Positions 25,708 through 35,464 of a stretch of DNA of 64,000 bases are shown piece after piece. A program made the translations under genes and the position numbers. The stretch's first letter is position 1; the number at the start of each line of letters is the position of its first letter. The notes below the pieces were generated by a model. It worked only from the letters and a program-made list of their open reading frames with translations, was not told where the DNA came from and searched no databases. Origin of the DNA: Alphaproteobacteria bacterium (GTDB taxonomy: Bacteria > Pseudomonadota > Alphaproteobacteria > Caulobacterales > Parvularculaceae); contig JAUIMC010000001.1 of the NCBI GenBank assembly GCA_030433215.1, forward strand, positions 62,001 to 126,000. Reading direction: 5' to 3'.

Positions 25708-26361
25708 ATGATCGCCGTCACCACCGTCGACTGGGTTCCGCCTTTCGCCCATGGCCTGCTGCGCGATTTGCGCCTGCGCTGGGCGCTCGAGGAAGCGGGG
25801 CTCCCTTACGAAATGCGCTTCGTGCCCCTGAACGGCCGCGACGAGCCCGCCTATCGCGCGCGCCAGCCCTTCGGCCAGATCCCCCTCTATGAGGAGGACG
25901 GCAAGGAGATGTTCGAGACCGGCGCCATCCTTCTGCATCTCGCCGAGAAATCGGATGCGCTCGCGCCGCCGGCGCCCGCCGACAGGATCGATATGACGGT
26001 CTGGCTCTTCGCCGCGCTCAGCACCATCGAGCCGCATCTGCAACAGATCGTCATGCTCGACCTCTTCCACAAGGGCAAGGACTGGCAGGCCGGCGCCCGC
26101 GCGGAGACCGAAGCCATGGCGAGGAAGCGTCTCGGCGAACTGGCCGCCGCCATGGGAGGCCGCGACTTTCTCGCCGGCGGGCGCTTCAGCGTCGCGGATA
26201 TCGCCATGACCACGGTCTTGCGCATTGTCGGCCACACCGATTTCCTCACGGGCCTTCCAGCGCTCGGCGTCTATAAGGCGGCTTGCGAGGCGCGGCCGGC
26301 CTTTCAGAAAGCGCTCGCCGGACAGCTTGCCGATATCGAGCGCCACGCCCCGAAAGAGTAG
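25708..26361 (+). CDS. Glutathione S-transferase-family protein
   Basis: A 217-residue two-domain GST. The thioredoxin-like N-terminal domain ends FGQIPLYEEDGKEMFETGAILLHLAE, where the cis-proline of QIP and the E-T/S glutathione contact are visible, followed by an all-helical C-terminal domain (GGRFSVADIAMTTVLRI, the N-capping box). The substrate is unknown. It has its own ribosome site (agggag) after YceI. Confidence 0.88.
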   Translation: MIAVTTVDWVPPFAHGLLRDLRLRWALEEAGLPYEMRFVPLNGRDEPAYRARQPFGQIPLYEEDGKEMFETGAILLHLAEKSDALAPPAPADRIDMTVWLFAALSTIEPHLQQIVMLDLFHKGKDWQAGARAETEAMARKRLGELAAAMGGRDFLAGGRFSVADIAMTTVLRIVGHTDFLTGLPALGVYKAACEARPAFQKALAGQLADIERHAPKE

Positions 26362-26381
26362 ATAATCCGGGCTTTCGGGCC

Positions 26382-26852
26382 CTATCGAACCGCGTCGAGA
26401 ACAATGCGCAGCCGCGTCAGCTCGGCCAGGATCTTTTCCCAGTCCGCCCCCGGCGTTCCGTCTTTCAGATAGGCGAGCTCCGGCGCCATGGCTTTCACGG
26501 CCTTGTCGCGAATGGTCCGACCTGCGCGCGTCACCTTCACGCGCTTGACGCGGCGGTCCTCCGGATCCGGAACGAATTGCGCATAGCCTTTTTCCACCAG
26601 TCGCTTCACCGTCGACGACATGGTCGGCTGCGCCACCTGCATCGCGTCGGCGATCTCGCCGATGGTCTGCTGGGCTTTGAGGCGCAAGAGATGATTGAGC
26701 ACGCCGAACTGCGCGACCGTAAGACCGCCCGGCATGCGCCGCTCAAACTCGCGATTGCCGATATTGGCGATGATCGAGATTTCCGTCATCACCTTGAACA
26801 GCGCCGGGTCGCCGGGAAGCCCGGCATCGGCCTTGCCGGAATCTTTAGCCAT
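26382..26852 (-). CDS. MarR-family transcriptional regulator
   Basis: A 156-residue winged-helix regulator. The DNA-binding core reads LTVAQFGVLNHLL ... QTIGEIADAMQVAQPTMSSTVKRLVEKGYAQFVPDPEDRRVKRVKVT, with the recognition helix and the D-x-R wing of MarR proteins. The start is MAKDSGKADAG and overlaps the upstream nitroreductase by 8 bp, so the two form one operon. It probably regulates that operon from the tandem palindromes at 28059-28085. Confidence 0.9.
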   Translation of the reverse strand: MAKDSGKADAGLPGDPALFKVMTEISIIANIGNREFERRMPGGLTVAQFGVLNHLLRLKAQQTIGEIADAMQVAQPTMSSTVKRLVEKGYAQFVPDPEDRRVKRVKVTRAGRTIRDKAVKAMAPELAYLKDGTPGADWEKILAELTRLRIVLDAVR

Positions 26853-28011
26853 CTGCGCGGACGAGCCTCGTTTCCAGCGGCCAGCGGGGCGCGGGCGGCT
26901 CGCCCTTGCCATACCCGAAGCGGAAAAGCCCCTGCATGCGGGCGGGCGCGCGAAGCCCGGCAAACTCTTGAGTTTCCTCGAGAATTTCCGCCATTTCGGG
27001 ATATTCCTCAAGCGCCTGGCTGAAAGGCTGCATGGAAAGGCCGATCCCCGCCGCGGCCTGCTGCAAGCGCACCCAGCCGGCGCCGGCGCGCAATTGATCC
27101 TGACGCGTATTATCCTCCGTCGTCAGCCAGCCAAACGCCATCGCCGTGTCGATATTCTTTTCGTAGAACTTGATCGTCTCGGCGTAAGCGGTCGAGGCGG
27201 GGTCGTTCATGGCGTCCTGCGTTAAAATCCCGAAAGCGCCCATGGCTTCCATGACGGGCCCCGAAAGGGAAATCCCGTCGGGATTTGCGTTGATCTGCTT
27301 TTCGCCGATGCGCGTATAGAGCGCGGACTCCGCGCGCGGGCCCGGCGTTTCCATCTCCGTGCGCCACGCCCTGCGGCAAATGCTTTTCAGCGCCGCAAGG
27401 TTTGTCTCGTCATTCGCCCATTCAAACTCGCCGTCTTCCGCGCGCAACGCGCCATCGAGTGCGGTCATTATTTCCGCCGTCACCGGCCTTGACTGGTCGA
27501 AAGGCGCGCGCGCCGTGCGGCGCTTCAAAAGCTCGGCAAATAAAGGGTCTTTCGGGGCGCCGCTGTCTTTCACGAAACGGATAAAAGCGACCGGGTGCTC
27601 GTCCAGAACCGGAAAGGGCTCGCCCTCAGGAAAGACCTCCATGGCGAGCGCATAACCCTGTTCCGCTGCCGCCTGGCGCAACAACTCCAGAAAGGCGCCG
27701 AGCGCGATGACGGTCTGGCGGTCCTCGGGGTCCGTATGGGGCAGGCGGCGATCCAGATCGCAATAGAGCGTCAGGCTGTCGGGGTCATCGGGGCCGTCGA
27801 GACCGACAAGCCAGGGCTGAAGATTGTGCGGGCTCGGCGCCAGCACCGCATAAGAGAGCGCGTCGAGGCGCGGATCGTCATAACCTTCGCCCGCTTCAAA
27901 CCACGGCTTTCGCGCCGGGCCGAGATTGGAATGCAGCCTCAAGGCGGCGGCCGCGCCGATTATGGCCGCCCCCGCGCCGCCGGTGATCAGCATCATGCGT
28001 CTTGAAACCAT
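26845..28011 (-). CDS. Nitroreductase-family (Acg-like) flavoprotein with Tat-type signal
   Basis: A 388-residue flavoprotein. The N terminus MVSRRMMLITGGAGAAII has a twin-arginine-like SRRxxL start and a hydrophobic h-region. The body has the nitroreductase-like segments LSYAVLAPSPHNLQPWLV (FMN phosphate contact) and RLQQAAAGIGLSMQPFSQ. Such Acg-type proteins bind FMN and their substrates are mostly unknown. It is the promoter-proximal gene of a two-gene unit with a MarR regulator. Confidence 0.82.
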   Translation of the reverse strand: MVSRRMMLITGGAGAAIIGAAAALRLHSNLGPARKPWFEAGEGYDDPRLDALSYAVLAPSPHNLQPWLVGLDGPDDPDSLTLYCDLDRRLPHTDPEDRQTVIALGAFLELLRQAAAEQGYALAMEVFPEGEPFPVLDEHPVAFIRFVKDSGAPKDPLFAELLKRRTARAPFDQSRPVTAEIMTALDGALRAEDGEFEWANDETNLAALKSICRRAWRTEMETPGPRAESALYTRIGEKQINANPDGISLSGPVMEAMGAFGILTQDAMNDPASTAYAETIKFYEKNIDTAMAFGWLTTEDNTRQDQLRAGAGWVRLQQAAAGIGLSMQPFSQALEEYPEMAEILEETQEFAGLRAPARMQGLFRFGYGKGEPPAPRWPLETRLVRADG

Positions 28012-28058
28012 GAACCCCCTCCCTCAAAGACTGGCCCTCAAGGACTGCCTGAAATAAT

Positions 28059-28085
28059 ATAGATACCTATATAATAGATGTCTAT
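28059..28085. promoter_or_regulatory. Tandem MarR-type operators
   Basis: ATAGATACCTAT (28059-28070) and ATAGATGTCTAT (28074-28085), each an ATAG/CTAT palindrome, 15 bp apart start to start in an AT-rich patch (tatataatagatgtctatatag) otherwise foreign to the GC-rich surroundings. They sit just upstream of the nitroreductase-marR operon, and their symmetry fits MarR dimers. Confidence 0.65.
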
Positions 28086-28129
28086 ATAGATTTCGTGACA
28101 GAGCGAAAAGGCGTGTTTTCTTCAGGAAA

Positions 28130-28747
28130 TCAGGGCTGTAAAGCGCTGGCCCGGGTCCAGGCTTCGCGCCCGCGCAAGCGGTCGAAATAGGCGGCGACGC
28201 GATCGCCCATGAGCTTGCCATTGCGCGAGACCTTCAAAAGGAAAAGGACATAGCCGACCGAAATATCGGCGAGCGAAAACTCGTCCAGAAGGTAGTCGCG
28301 CTCGCCAAGCTCGGTCTCGAGAAAGGCGAGGCAGTTCTTCATCTCGTCGCTCGCCCAGTGCAGCATGGAGGCGACCCGGTGCTCTTCCGGCAACAGGAAA
28401 GAGTGGCCGAGGATCTGGTTCACATATCCGCCCATGCCCGCCTCGCCGAACTGCATCCATTGCAGGTAATCGCCATAATCCGCATGGGAAGCATTTCGCG
28501 ACAGGGCGCCGCCGGCATATTTGTTGGCGAGATATTCGATGATCGCGACGGACTCGATCATGCGCTTGCCGTCATCGAAAAACACCGGCGTTTTGCCGAG
28601 CGGGTTGAGCTTCAGATAATCCGGCTCTTTCAGTTTCGGCCGGTCAAAGGCGCGCGTTTCGATCTCCGCATCGACGCCCAACTCGTATATGGCCCAGGCG
28701 ACCCGCAAAGAACGTGTCATCGGAAAATGGATGAGCTTTAAGGTCAT
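28130..28747 (-). CDS. Glutathione S-transferase-family protein
   Basis: A 205-residue GST. The N-terminal domain reads LIHFPMTRSLRVAWAIYELG ... LNPLGKTPVFFDDGKRMIESVAIIEYLANKY, with the GKTPV cis-proline and the ESVAI glutathione contact, and the C-terminal helix region has EFSLADISVGYVLF. Family assignment is firm; substrate unknown. The start was set at MTLKLIHF, as sequence further upstream has no GST similarity. Confidence 0.88.
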   Translation of the reverse strand: MTLKLIHFPMTRSLRVAWAIYELGVDAEIETRAFDRPKLKEPDYLKLNPLGKTPVFFDDGKRMIESVAIIEYLANKYAGGALSRNASHADYGDYLQWMQFGEAGMGGYVNQILGHSFLLPEEHRVASMLHWASDEMKNCLAFLETELGERDYLLDEFSLADISVGYVLFLLKVSRNGKLMGDRVAAYFDRLRGREAWTRASALQP

Positions 28748-29012
28748 GATCGCCTCCGCGCCGTTGATCCTTGGTCCCGCCCATAAAGACGGTAAAGCGG
28801 CGGCCCGGCAAACCCTTTGCGCAGCCGCCGCTGTGGAAGGGAAATGGCGCGGCGAGGGCCGCTTATCTCCCACCTCAGCGGGGAAAGGCCTGCGGTCACA
28901 AGAAAGCGGTGTCCGTCTTCTTCCCTCTGACCTGGAGGCCCTCAAAAAGCTAATGCGAAAATAAGTCTCTCTAATTCCTTGGCTTTTCAACGCCCAGCGC
29001 TGGGGATTAATT

Positions 29013-29027
29013 TGCGAATGACTCGCA
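29013..29027. promoter_or_regulatory. Fur-type box, distal
   Basis: TGCGAATGACTCGCA, a 7-1-7 inverted repeat with one mismatch, the geometry of Fur boxes. Confidence 0.6.
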
Positions 29028-29064
29028 TTTGCTATTGACTCGCGCCGCCGGCGCGCCCAGAACC

Positions 29065-29079
29065 TGCGAATTATTCGCA
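29065..29079. promoter_or_regulatory. Fur-type box, proximal
   Basis: TGCGAATTATTCGCA, a perfect 7-1-7 palindrome about 30 bp before the receptor's start codon, well placed to repress under iron sufficiency. Confidence 0.68.
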
Positions 29080-29110
29080 TTTGCAGCAACCAGGATCGGG
29101 GATTTGGGCG

Positions 29111-31315
29111 ATGACAGTAGAGAGTGAACAACGCAGCGCACGCGGAAAAACCGCAGCGTTTTACGGAACGGCCATGGCGCTTTTTGCAGCCGCCGGCGGC
29201 GCAGAGGCGCAGGAAACGCGACTGGCTTTCGCCGACGTCGCTGACGAGATTTTCGTCGAAGGCAAGAACTCCTCCTACAAGCTGGAAGCCGACTCCCCGA
29301 AATACACCGCCGATCTCATCGACACGCCGCGCGCCATTACGGTGATCGGCGAAGACGTTATTCGCGACATGGCCGCGTCCTCCCTCACCGACGCCTTGCG
29401 CACCGTGCCGGGCATCACCATGGCCATGGGCGAAGGCGGCCAGCCCTTCTCCGACCGGCCGTTCATTCGCGGCAGCGAGTCGACCTCCGGCCTGCTCGTC
29501 GACGGCCTTCGCGATTCCAGCGCACAGTCGCGCGACGTCTATAATCTCGAACAGATCGAAGTCGCCAAGGGACCGAACGGCGCCTTCGCCGGCCGGGGCG
29601 CGCCCGGCGGCTCGATCAATCTCGTCACCAAGAAAGCCAATGCCGAAACCGCAATCAGCGGGCTATTGCGCGGCGGCAACGCCGATCAAAAACGCGGCGA
29701 AGCGGACTTGAACTACGCCGTCACGGACAACTTCGCCGTCCGGCTTAACGGCATGTGGCAAGAGTCCGAAATTCCCGGCCGCGACGCGGTTTTCGACGAC
29801 CGTTGGGGCATTGCGCCCTCCGTCACCTGGGGGCTTTCCGGCCCGACGCGGATCACCGCCAGCTATGAACATTATGAAGGCGACGGCCTGATTGACTACG
29901 GCCATCCGCTCGATCCCGTCACGGGCGAACCCATCGACGATATCGATCCCGATAATTTTTACGGCCTCGTCGCGCGCGATTTCAACAGGACCGAACTCGA
30001 CTCCGGCCTGCTGACCATCTCGCATCAGTTGCGCGATAATATCATGATACGGAATATAACCCGCTACGCGGAATCCTCTACGGATTACATCGCGTCGAAC
30101 CCCGACGACAGCCAGGGCAATGTCGTCAACGGCCTCGTCGTGCGTAATGTCAAAAGCAACAACTCGAACAACGAAACCTTCGTCAACCAGACCGACCTGA
30201 CGGCGCAGTTCCAGACCGGCGGCATCGAACACTCGATCGCCATGGGCTTCGAGGTCGCTAATGAAAAAACCGTCCGTGCAACTTACAGCGTGGAACAGGT
30301 CGACGCCGACGGCGACCCCATCCCCCGCGGCGGCTGCGATCTCGTGGGCGCCGGCGCGCCGAGCGGTTATAACTGCACAGACTTGTATAATCCGGACCCT
30401 TACGACCCCTGGGTCGGCGCGATCAGCCTCAACGATCCCACCACGACGGAAGCCGACACGCTGGGCGCCTATATTTTCGACACCATCACGGTGACGGAAC
30501 GGCTCCTCATCAATCTCGGCCTGCGCTGGGACAAGTTCGACACCGAGACCTCGACCGGGCTCGCCAACAAGGACGATTTCCTGACCTATCAGGCGGGCCT
30601 CGTTTACAAGCCGACGGAAAATTCGAGCCTTTACGCGTCTTACGGCACCTCGACGAGCCCGTCCGGCGTCACCGCCGGCGATGGCGGCGAGAACATCAAT
30701 ACGCGCAACGAAGATCTCGAGCCTGAAAAGGGACGCAACTACGAAATCGGCGCCAAGGCCGAATTCTTCGAAAAGCGTCTCGCCCTGAACGCCGCCCTCT
30801 TCCGTACGGAGATTGTTGACGACCATGTGGCGACCGCCGCCGGGCGCGGCGCGCCCCAGGAAGCGATCGGCAAGACCCGGGTCCAGGGCCTCGAAGTCAG
30901 CGCGACCGGCCAGATCCTCGCGACCTGGAATGTCTTCGCGGGCTACAGCTATCTCGACAGCGAGATCATCGACGCCGGCCCCGTCAATACGGCGAGCGAA
31001 GGCAACAAGCTGCCCAACACGCCGGAACACAGCTTCAGCCTGTGGACGACCTATCAACCGGTGGAAAGGTTCTCCTTGGGCGGCGGCGCCAATTACGTTT
31101 CCGAACGCTTCGGCAATACGGACAACACCAAGCGTGTCGACGGCTATGTCCGCTTCGACGCCATGGCGGCCTATGCCGTCACAGACAACATCGCGCTTCA
31201 GCTCAACGTCCAGAACCTCACGGACAAACGCTATTACGAACGCGTTTATACAACCCACATGGCGACGGTCGCGCCGGGCCGCTCCATCACCGGAACCTTG
31301 CGTTTCAGTTTCTAG
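29111..31315 (+). CDS. TonB-dependent siderophore receptor
   Basis: A 734-residue outer-membrane receptor. A signal peptide ends near AAGGAEAQ; the plug domain includes DTPRAITVIGEDVIRDM, LRTVPGITM and QIEVAKGPNGAFAGRGAPGGSINLVTKKA. The barrel ends with a phenylalanine (GTLRFSF). It imports ferric siderophores using TonB energy. Upstream Fur boxes and the downstream PiuC-type dioxygenase place it in the PiuA/Fiu-like group that takes up catecholate iron complexes; the ligand is inferred only. The start was set at MTVESEQRS, next to the proximal Fur box. Confidence 0.92.
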   Translation: MTVESEQRSARGKTAAFYGTAMALFAAAGGAEAQETRLAFADVADEIFVEGKNSSYKLEADSPKYTADLIDTPRAITVIGEDVIRDMAASSLTDALRTVPGITMAMGEGGQPFSDRPFIRGSESTSGLLVDGLRDSSAQSRDVYNLEQIEVAKGPNGAFAGRGAPGGSINLVTKKANAETAISGLLRGGNADQKRGEADLNYAVTDNFAVRLNGMWQESEIPGRDAVFDDRWGIAPSVTWGLSGPTRITASYEHYEGDGLIDYGHPLDPVTGEPIDDIDPDNFYGLVARDFNRTELDSGLLTISHQLRDNIMIRNITRYAESSTDYIASNPDDSQGNVVNGLVVRNVKSNNSNNETFVNQTDLTAQFQTGGIEHSIAMGFEVANEKTVRATYSVEQVDADGDPIPRGGCDLVGAGAPSGYNCTDLYNPDPYDPWVGAISLNDPTTTEADTLGAYIFDTITVTERLLINLGLRWDKFDTETSTGLANKDDFLTYQAGLVYKPTENSSLYASYGTSTSPSGVTAGDGGENINTRNEDLEPEKGRNYEIGAKAEFFEKRLALNAALFRTEIVDDHVATAAGRGAPQEAIGKTRVQGLEVSATGQILATWNVFAGYSYLDSEIIDAGPVNTASEGNKLPNTPEHSFSLWTTYQPVERFSLGGGANYVSERFGNTDNTKRVDGYVRFDAMAAYAVTDNIALQLNVQNLTDKRYYERVYTTHMATVAPGRSITGTLRFSF

Positions 31316-31333
31316 CCCTCCCTGCTAGACTTG

Positions 31334-31370
31334 GCGGCTTCCTGCTTTTACCGGCGGGAAGCCGCTTTTT
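31334..31370 (+). terminator. Intrinsic terminator between receptor and piuC
   Basis: GCGGCTTCC (31334-31342) pairs perfectly with GGAAGCCGC (31357-31365), followed by TTTTT. It lies between the TonB receptor stop and the piuC start 12 bp later, so piuC expression would need read-through or its own promoter. Confidence 0.75.
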
Positions 31371-31381
31371 GGATCTTACCG

Positions 31382-32062
31382 ATGCTTGTCAAAATTCCAG
31401 ACGTCCTCGCTCCCGACCGGCTCGAAGAAATTCGCGCCCTCCTTGACGCGGCCGAATGGGTCGACGGCAATGTCACCTCGGGCGCGCAGGCCGCGCGCGC
31501 CAAACGCAACGACCAGCTTGCGCCCGGCTCCCCGCAGGGAAAAAAAGCCGGGGACATGGTGCTCGACGCGCTTCAGACCAACCCGACTTTTATTTCTGCG
31601 GCGCTGCCCCACAGGGTCTATCCGCCGCTTTTCAACCGCTATGCCGGCGGCCAGACTTTCGGCAATCACGTCGACAACGCCATCCGTCCGCTGCCCGGTT
31701 CCGACCAGCGCATCCGCACCGATGTTTCAACAACGCTGTTTCTCAGCGACCCGGATGAGTATGACGGCGGCGAATTATTGATCGACGACACCTACGGCAC
31801 ACATTCGGTGAAGCTGCCGGCGGGACATATGGTCGTTTACCCGTCGTCAAGCCTCCATCACGTATCGCCGGTGACGCGCGGCGCGCGCATCGCCTCGTTC
31901 TTCTGGTCGCAAAGCATGGTCCGCGACGACGGCGAGCGCACGCTTCTTTTCGAACTCGATCAGTCGATCCAGTCGCTCTATCAAACGCAGCCGGAAAGCC
32001 CGGAAATCGTGCGTTTGACGGGCGTCTATCACAATCTCATCCGGCGCTGGTCGCAGGTCTAA
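31382..32062 (+). CDS. piuC: Fe(II)/2-oxoglutarate PKHD-type hydroxylase (PiuC/YbiX-like)
   Basis: A 226-residue Fe(II)- and 2-oxoglutarate-dependent oxygenase. The facial triad is visible as H-x-D in [10 protein letters not shown] and the later H in [13 protein letters not shown], whose arginine binds 2-oxoglutarate. The C-terminal LDQSIQSL ... [12 protein letters not shown] is typical of PiuC/PKHD proteins. These are co-regulated with siderophore receptors and the substrate is not established. The start was set at MLVKIPDVL. Confidence 0.92.
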   Translation: MLVKIPDVLAPDRLEEIRALLDAAEWVDGNVTSGAQAARAKRNDQLAPGSPQGKKAGDMVLDALQTNPTFISAALPHRVYPPLFNRYAGGQTFGNHVDNAIRPLPGSDQRIRTDVSTTLFLSDPDEYDGGELLIDDTYGTHSVKLPAGHMVVYPSSSLHHVSPVTRGARIASFFWSQSMVRDDGERTLLFELDQSIQSLYQTQPESPEIVRLTGVYHNLIRRWSQV

Positions 32063-32149
32063 ACTCACCATCGCGAGCCGGCGAACTTGTTCTCCCGATA
32101 GACGCATGCGACCCTTCCTGTCCTGAATGACATAAGACGGGAGGCTCTC

Positions 32150-33934
32150 ATGAAGGCTTCGACACGCTGCGCCGGCCTTTTCTCCATCATTGCCCTGGTT
32201 CTGGCGCCGCTCGGCGCGGCAAACGCGCAAGAGCCGGCGCTCGGCGCCGGCGGGCGGCCCGTGGACGCGGACTGGTCGCGCAGCCCCGTCTATGCTCAGC
32301 ACGGCATGGCGGCGACGGCGCATCCGCTCGCAAGCCAGATCGCCATCGACATCCTGAAACAAGGCGGCACCGCCGCGGACGCGGCCATCGCCGTCAACGC
32401 CGCGCTGGGATTGATGGAGCCCACGGGCTGCGGGCTTGGCGGCGATCTCTTCGCCATCGTCTGGGACCCGAAAACCGGCAAGCTCCATGGTCTCAACGCC
32501 TCGGGCCGCGCGCCCATGAGCCGCACGCTCGAGGAAACCAAAGCCAAATCCGCGGCTGTCATGGGCGAGGGCGAAGGCATTCCGCCCTTCGGTCATCTGC
32601 CGGTCTCCGTGCCGGGCGCGGCCAGCGGCTGGTTCGCGCTGCATGAGAAATTCGGAAAGCTCCCCATGCGGACAATCTTGGAGCCCGCCATCGGTTACGC
32701 CGAAGACGGCTTTCCCGTCTCGCCGGTGATCGCGGAATATTTCCGGATGAATCTCGCGCGGTTCGAAGAGTATGAAGCGATGATCGACGAGTTCGACAAC
32801 GCCCGCGCCATCTGGTTCGCCGACGGCCCGCCGCAAGCCGGCGAGATCTTCAAAAATCCGGACCTCGCTGAGACCTATAAACTCCTCGCCAAAAAGGGCC
32901 GGAAAGCCTTTTACGAAGGGGAAATCGCGAAGACCATCGACGCTTATATGAAGCGCATCGGCGGCGATCTCAGATATGAGGATTTCGCCGCCCATGAGGC
33001 CGACTGGGTGGAGCCGGGCTGCGTCGAATACAAGGGTTACGATCTGTGCGAACTGCCGCCCAACGGACAGGGCTTTGCGGCGCTGCAAATGCTCAACATC
33101 CTGAAGAATGTCGATCTGACGCAATGGCCGCGCGCCTCTGCTGAAGTCTTTCATTACATGGTGGAGGCGAAACGCCTCGCCTTTGAGGATCTTGCGAAGT
33201 TCTACGCCGACCCCGATTTCGCAGAGATCCCGCTCGATTGGCTGCTTTCAGAGGAATACGGCGCGGAACGCTTTGCGCTGATCGATCCCGAGAAAGCCAT
33301 GACCGATCCGGCGCCCGGAACGCCGCCGGCGAGCATCGACGGCGAAGGCGACACCACCTATTTCACCGTCGCCGACAAAGATGGCATGATGGTCTCGCTC
33401 ATCCAGTCGAATTATCGCGGCATGGGCTCCGGGCTGTCGCCGGACGGGCTCGGTTTCATCCTCCAGAACCGCGGCGAGCTGTTCTCTTTCGATCCCGGCC
33501 ATGCGAACGCCTATGCCCCGGGCAAGCGGCCCTTTCACACCATCATTCCGGCCTTCGTGATGAAGGACGGCGCGCCCTTCATGTCGTTCGGGCTGATGGG
33601 CGGCGGCATGCAGCCCCAGGGCCATGTCCAGGTGCTGGTCAACATGATCGATTACGGCATGAACGTGCAGGAAGCCGGCGACGCCGCGCGCTTCCATCAT
33701 TCAGGCGGGCGCAGCCCCACAGGCCTTCACGGCGATCCCGTCGGCGCGCTCGATCTTGAGCCGGGCGTTCCCGCCGACACCGTGAGCCGTCTCGAAGAAA
33801 TGGGCCACAAGGTCACGATCGCCGATAACGGCATCGTCTTCGGCGGCTATCAGGCGATCGTCCGCGACCCCGAAACCGGCGTTTATTCGGGCGGTACGGA
33901 AATGCGGAAAGATGGAACCGTAACGGGGTATTAG
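32150..33934 (+). CDS. ggt: Gamma-glutamyltransferase (periplasmic)
   Basis: A 594-residue Ntn-hydrolase precursor with signal peptide ending NAQEPA. The large subunit has MAATAHPLASQIAID and GGTAADAAIAVNAALGLMEPTGCGLGGDLFAI. The autoprocessing nucleophile threonine is expected in GDTTYFTVADKDG near residue 400, and the small subunit follows with SNYRGMGSG and MGGGMQPQGHVQVL. It cleaves gamma-glutamyl bonds of glutathione in the periplasm. SD GGGAGG. It converges on rho, with stops 5 bp apart. Confidence 0.92.
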   Translation: MKASTRCAGLFSIIALVLAPLGAANAQEPALGAGGRPVDADWSRSPVYAQHGMAATAHPLASQIAIDILKQGGTAADAAIAVNAALGLMEPTGCGLGGDLFAIVWDPKTGKLHGLNASGRAPMSRTLEETKAKSAAVMGEGEGIPPFGHLPVSVPGAASGWFALHEKFGKLPMRTILEPAIGYAEDGFPVSPVIAEYFRMNLARFEEYEAMIDEFDNARAIWFADGPPQAGEIFKNPDLAETYKLLAKKGRKAFYEGEIAKTIDAYMKRIGGDLRYEDFAAHEADWVEPGCVEYKGYDLCELPPNGQGFAALQMLNILKNVDLTQWPRASAEVFHYMVEAKRLAFEDLAKFYADPDFAEIPLDWLLSEEYGAERFALIDPEKAMTDPAPGTPPASIDGEGDTTYFTVADKDGMMVSLIQSNYRGMGSGLSPDGLGFILQNRGELFSFDPGHANAYAPGKRPFHTIIPAFVMKDGAPFMSFGLMGGGMQPQGHVQVLVNMIDYGMNVQEAGDAARFHHSGGRSPTGLHGDPVGALDLEPGVPADTVSRLEEMGHKVTIADNGIVFGGYQAIVRDPETGVYSGGTEMRKDGTVTGY

Positions 33935-33944
33935 ACCCGTTACG
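33919..33944. terminator. Stem-loop over the convergent ggt/rho stops
   Basis: CGTAACGGG (33919-33927) and CCCGTTACG (33936-33944) form a 9-bp perfect stem spanning both stop codons. No T tract follows on either side, so it may be an anti-read-through or mRNA 3'-end hairpin rather than a classical intrinsic terminator. Confidence 0.5.
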
Positions 33945-35211
33945 TATTCATCGAGTCGAAGAAGTCCTGGTTGGTCTTCGTCTGTTTTAATTTGTCGATG
34001 AGGAACTCGATCGAATCCGACGTGCCCATAGGCGCGAGGATGCGGCGCAGGACGAAAATCTTCTGCATCGCCCCCTTGTCGGTGATGAGGTCTTCCTTGC
34101 GGGTGCCGGACTTGGCGATGTCGATCGCCGGATAGGTGCGCTTGTCCGCGACCTTGCGGTCGAGGATCAGCTCGGAGTTGCCGGTGCCCTTGAATTCTTC
34201 GAAGATCACCTCGTCCATTTTCGAGCCGGTCTCGATCAGCGCCGTCGCGATAATGGTCAGCGAGCCGCCTTCCTCGATATTGCGCGCCGCGCCGAAAAAC
34301 CGCTTCGGGCGTTGCAGGGCGTTGGCGTCGACGCCGCCCGTCAGCACCTTGCCCGAAGACGGCACCACGGTGTTGTAGGCGCGGCCGAGACGGGTGATCG
34401 AGTCGAGGAGGATGACGACGTCGCGGCCGTGTTCGACCAGGCGCTTGGCTTTTTCGATGACCATTTCCGCGACCGCAACGTGCCGCGTCGCCGGCTCATC
34501 AAAGGTTGAGGAAACGACCTCGCCCTTCACCGAGCGCTGCATGTCGGTCACCTCTTCCGGGCGCTCGTCGATCAGAAGCACGATCAGATAGGCTTCCGGG
34601 TGATTGACCGCGATGGAATGGGCGATGTTCTGAAGAATGACGGTTTTACCCGTGCGCGGCGGCGCGGTGATCAGCCCGCGCTGGCCCTTGCCCAGCGGCG
34701 CCACGAGATCGATGACACGGGCCGTGAGGTCCTTGGTCTTCTCGTCCTCGATTTCCATTTTCAGCCGCTCGTCGGGATAGAGCGGCGTCAAATTGTCGAA
34801 GTGAACCTTGTGGCGGGTTTTCTCCGGCTCCTCGAAATTGATGGTGTGGACCTTGAGGAGCGCAAAATACCGCTCGCCTTCTTTCGGGCTGCGGATTTCG
34901 CCTTTCACCGTGTCGCCGGTGCGCAGTGCGAAACGGCGGATCTGGTTCGGCGAAACGTAAATGTCGTCGGGACCGGCGAGATAGTTCGCCTCGGGCGAGC
35001 GCAGGAAGCCGAACCCGTCGGGAAGCACCTCGAGGACGCCGCCGCCGTGGATTTCCACATCGTGGTCGGCGAGCTCCTTCAGGATCGCAAAGAGCATGTC
35101 CTGCTTGCGCATGGTCGAGGCGTTTTCGACCTCGAGCTCTTCGGCGAAGGCGAGAAGGTCCGCCGGGGTTCTTTCTTTCAGCTCTTCGAGCGTGATGGTT
35201 TCAGGCAGCAT
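33940..35211 (-). CDS. rho: Transcription termination factor Rho
   Basis: A 423-residue hexameric RNA helicase. The N-terminal helix bundle starts [26 protein letters not shown], the primary RNA-binding cold-shock-like domain has [23 protein letters not shown], and the Walker A is [16 protein letters not shown] near residue 175, followed by [12 protein letters not shown] and the [12 protein letters not shown] box. Normal length and motifs. It lies at its conserved position between mnmE and hemE. Confidence 0.98.
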   Translation of the reverse strand: MLPETITLEELKERTPADLLAFAEELEVENASTMRKQDMLFAILKELADHDVEIHGGGVLEVLPDGFGFLRSPEANYLAGPDDIYVSPNQIRRFALRTGDTVKGEIRSPKEGERYFALLKVHTINFEEPEKTRHKVHFDNLTPLYPDERLKMEIEDEKTKDLTARVIDLVAPLGKGQRGLITAPPRTGKTVILQNIAHSIAVNHPEAYLIVLLIDERPEEVTDMQRSVKGEVVSSTFDEPATRHVAVAEMVIEKAKRLVEHGRDVVILLDSITRLGRAYNTVVPSSGKVLTGGVDANALQRPKRFFGAARNIEEGGSLTIIATALIETGSKMDEVIFEEFKGTGNSELILDRKVADKRTYPAIDIAKSGTRKEDLITDKGAMQKIFVLRRILAPMGTSDSIEFLIDKLKQTKTNQDFFDSMNT

Positions 35212-35464
35212 GGAAGGCCTCGAAATTACAGGGATTTTCCCGCGCCGGACAGGCGGGATAGGGAGGAAGCCGGCGGTGAAAGTGCGGGGCGCGCGGGAAA
35301 CCGGTTTGGGGGCCGGGCGGCGCTCAAAAGGAAAGTTAGCCTAGATATAGGCTGAAAGGTCCCGGCGTCAATGGTTTTACATCCATGATTCGGGCGGCGC
35401 GGCGCCCCCTTGTTCAGCGGGTTTTTACGCTTTGGCCTTACCCTTTTCCCCAAGGGAGGCTTTC

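Larger units (their letters stand above)
28748..29110. other. Non-coding stretch with Fur boxes before the TonB receptor
   Basis: About 360 bp with no credible gene. The first half is GC-rich without clear signals; the second half contains two Fur-type palindromes (listed) and the leader of the TonB-dependent receptor. Confidence 0.6.

Noticed and set aside
29663-31258. Leftward open frame of about 530 codons opposite the TonB receptor
   Set aside because: Composition of a shadow frame, no family motif, and no promoter.
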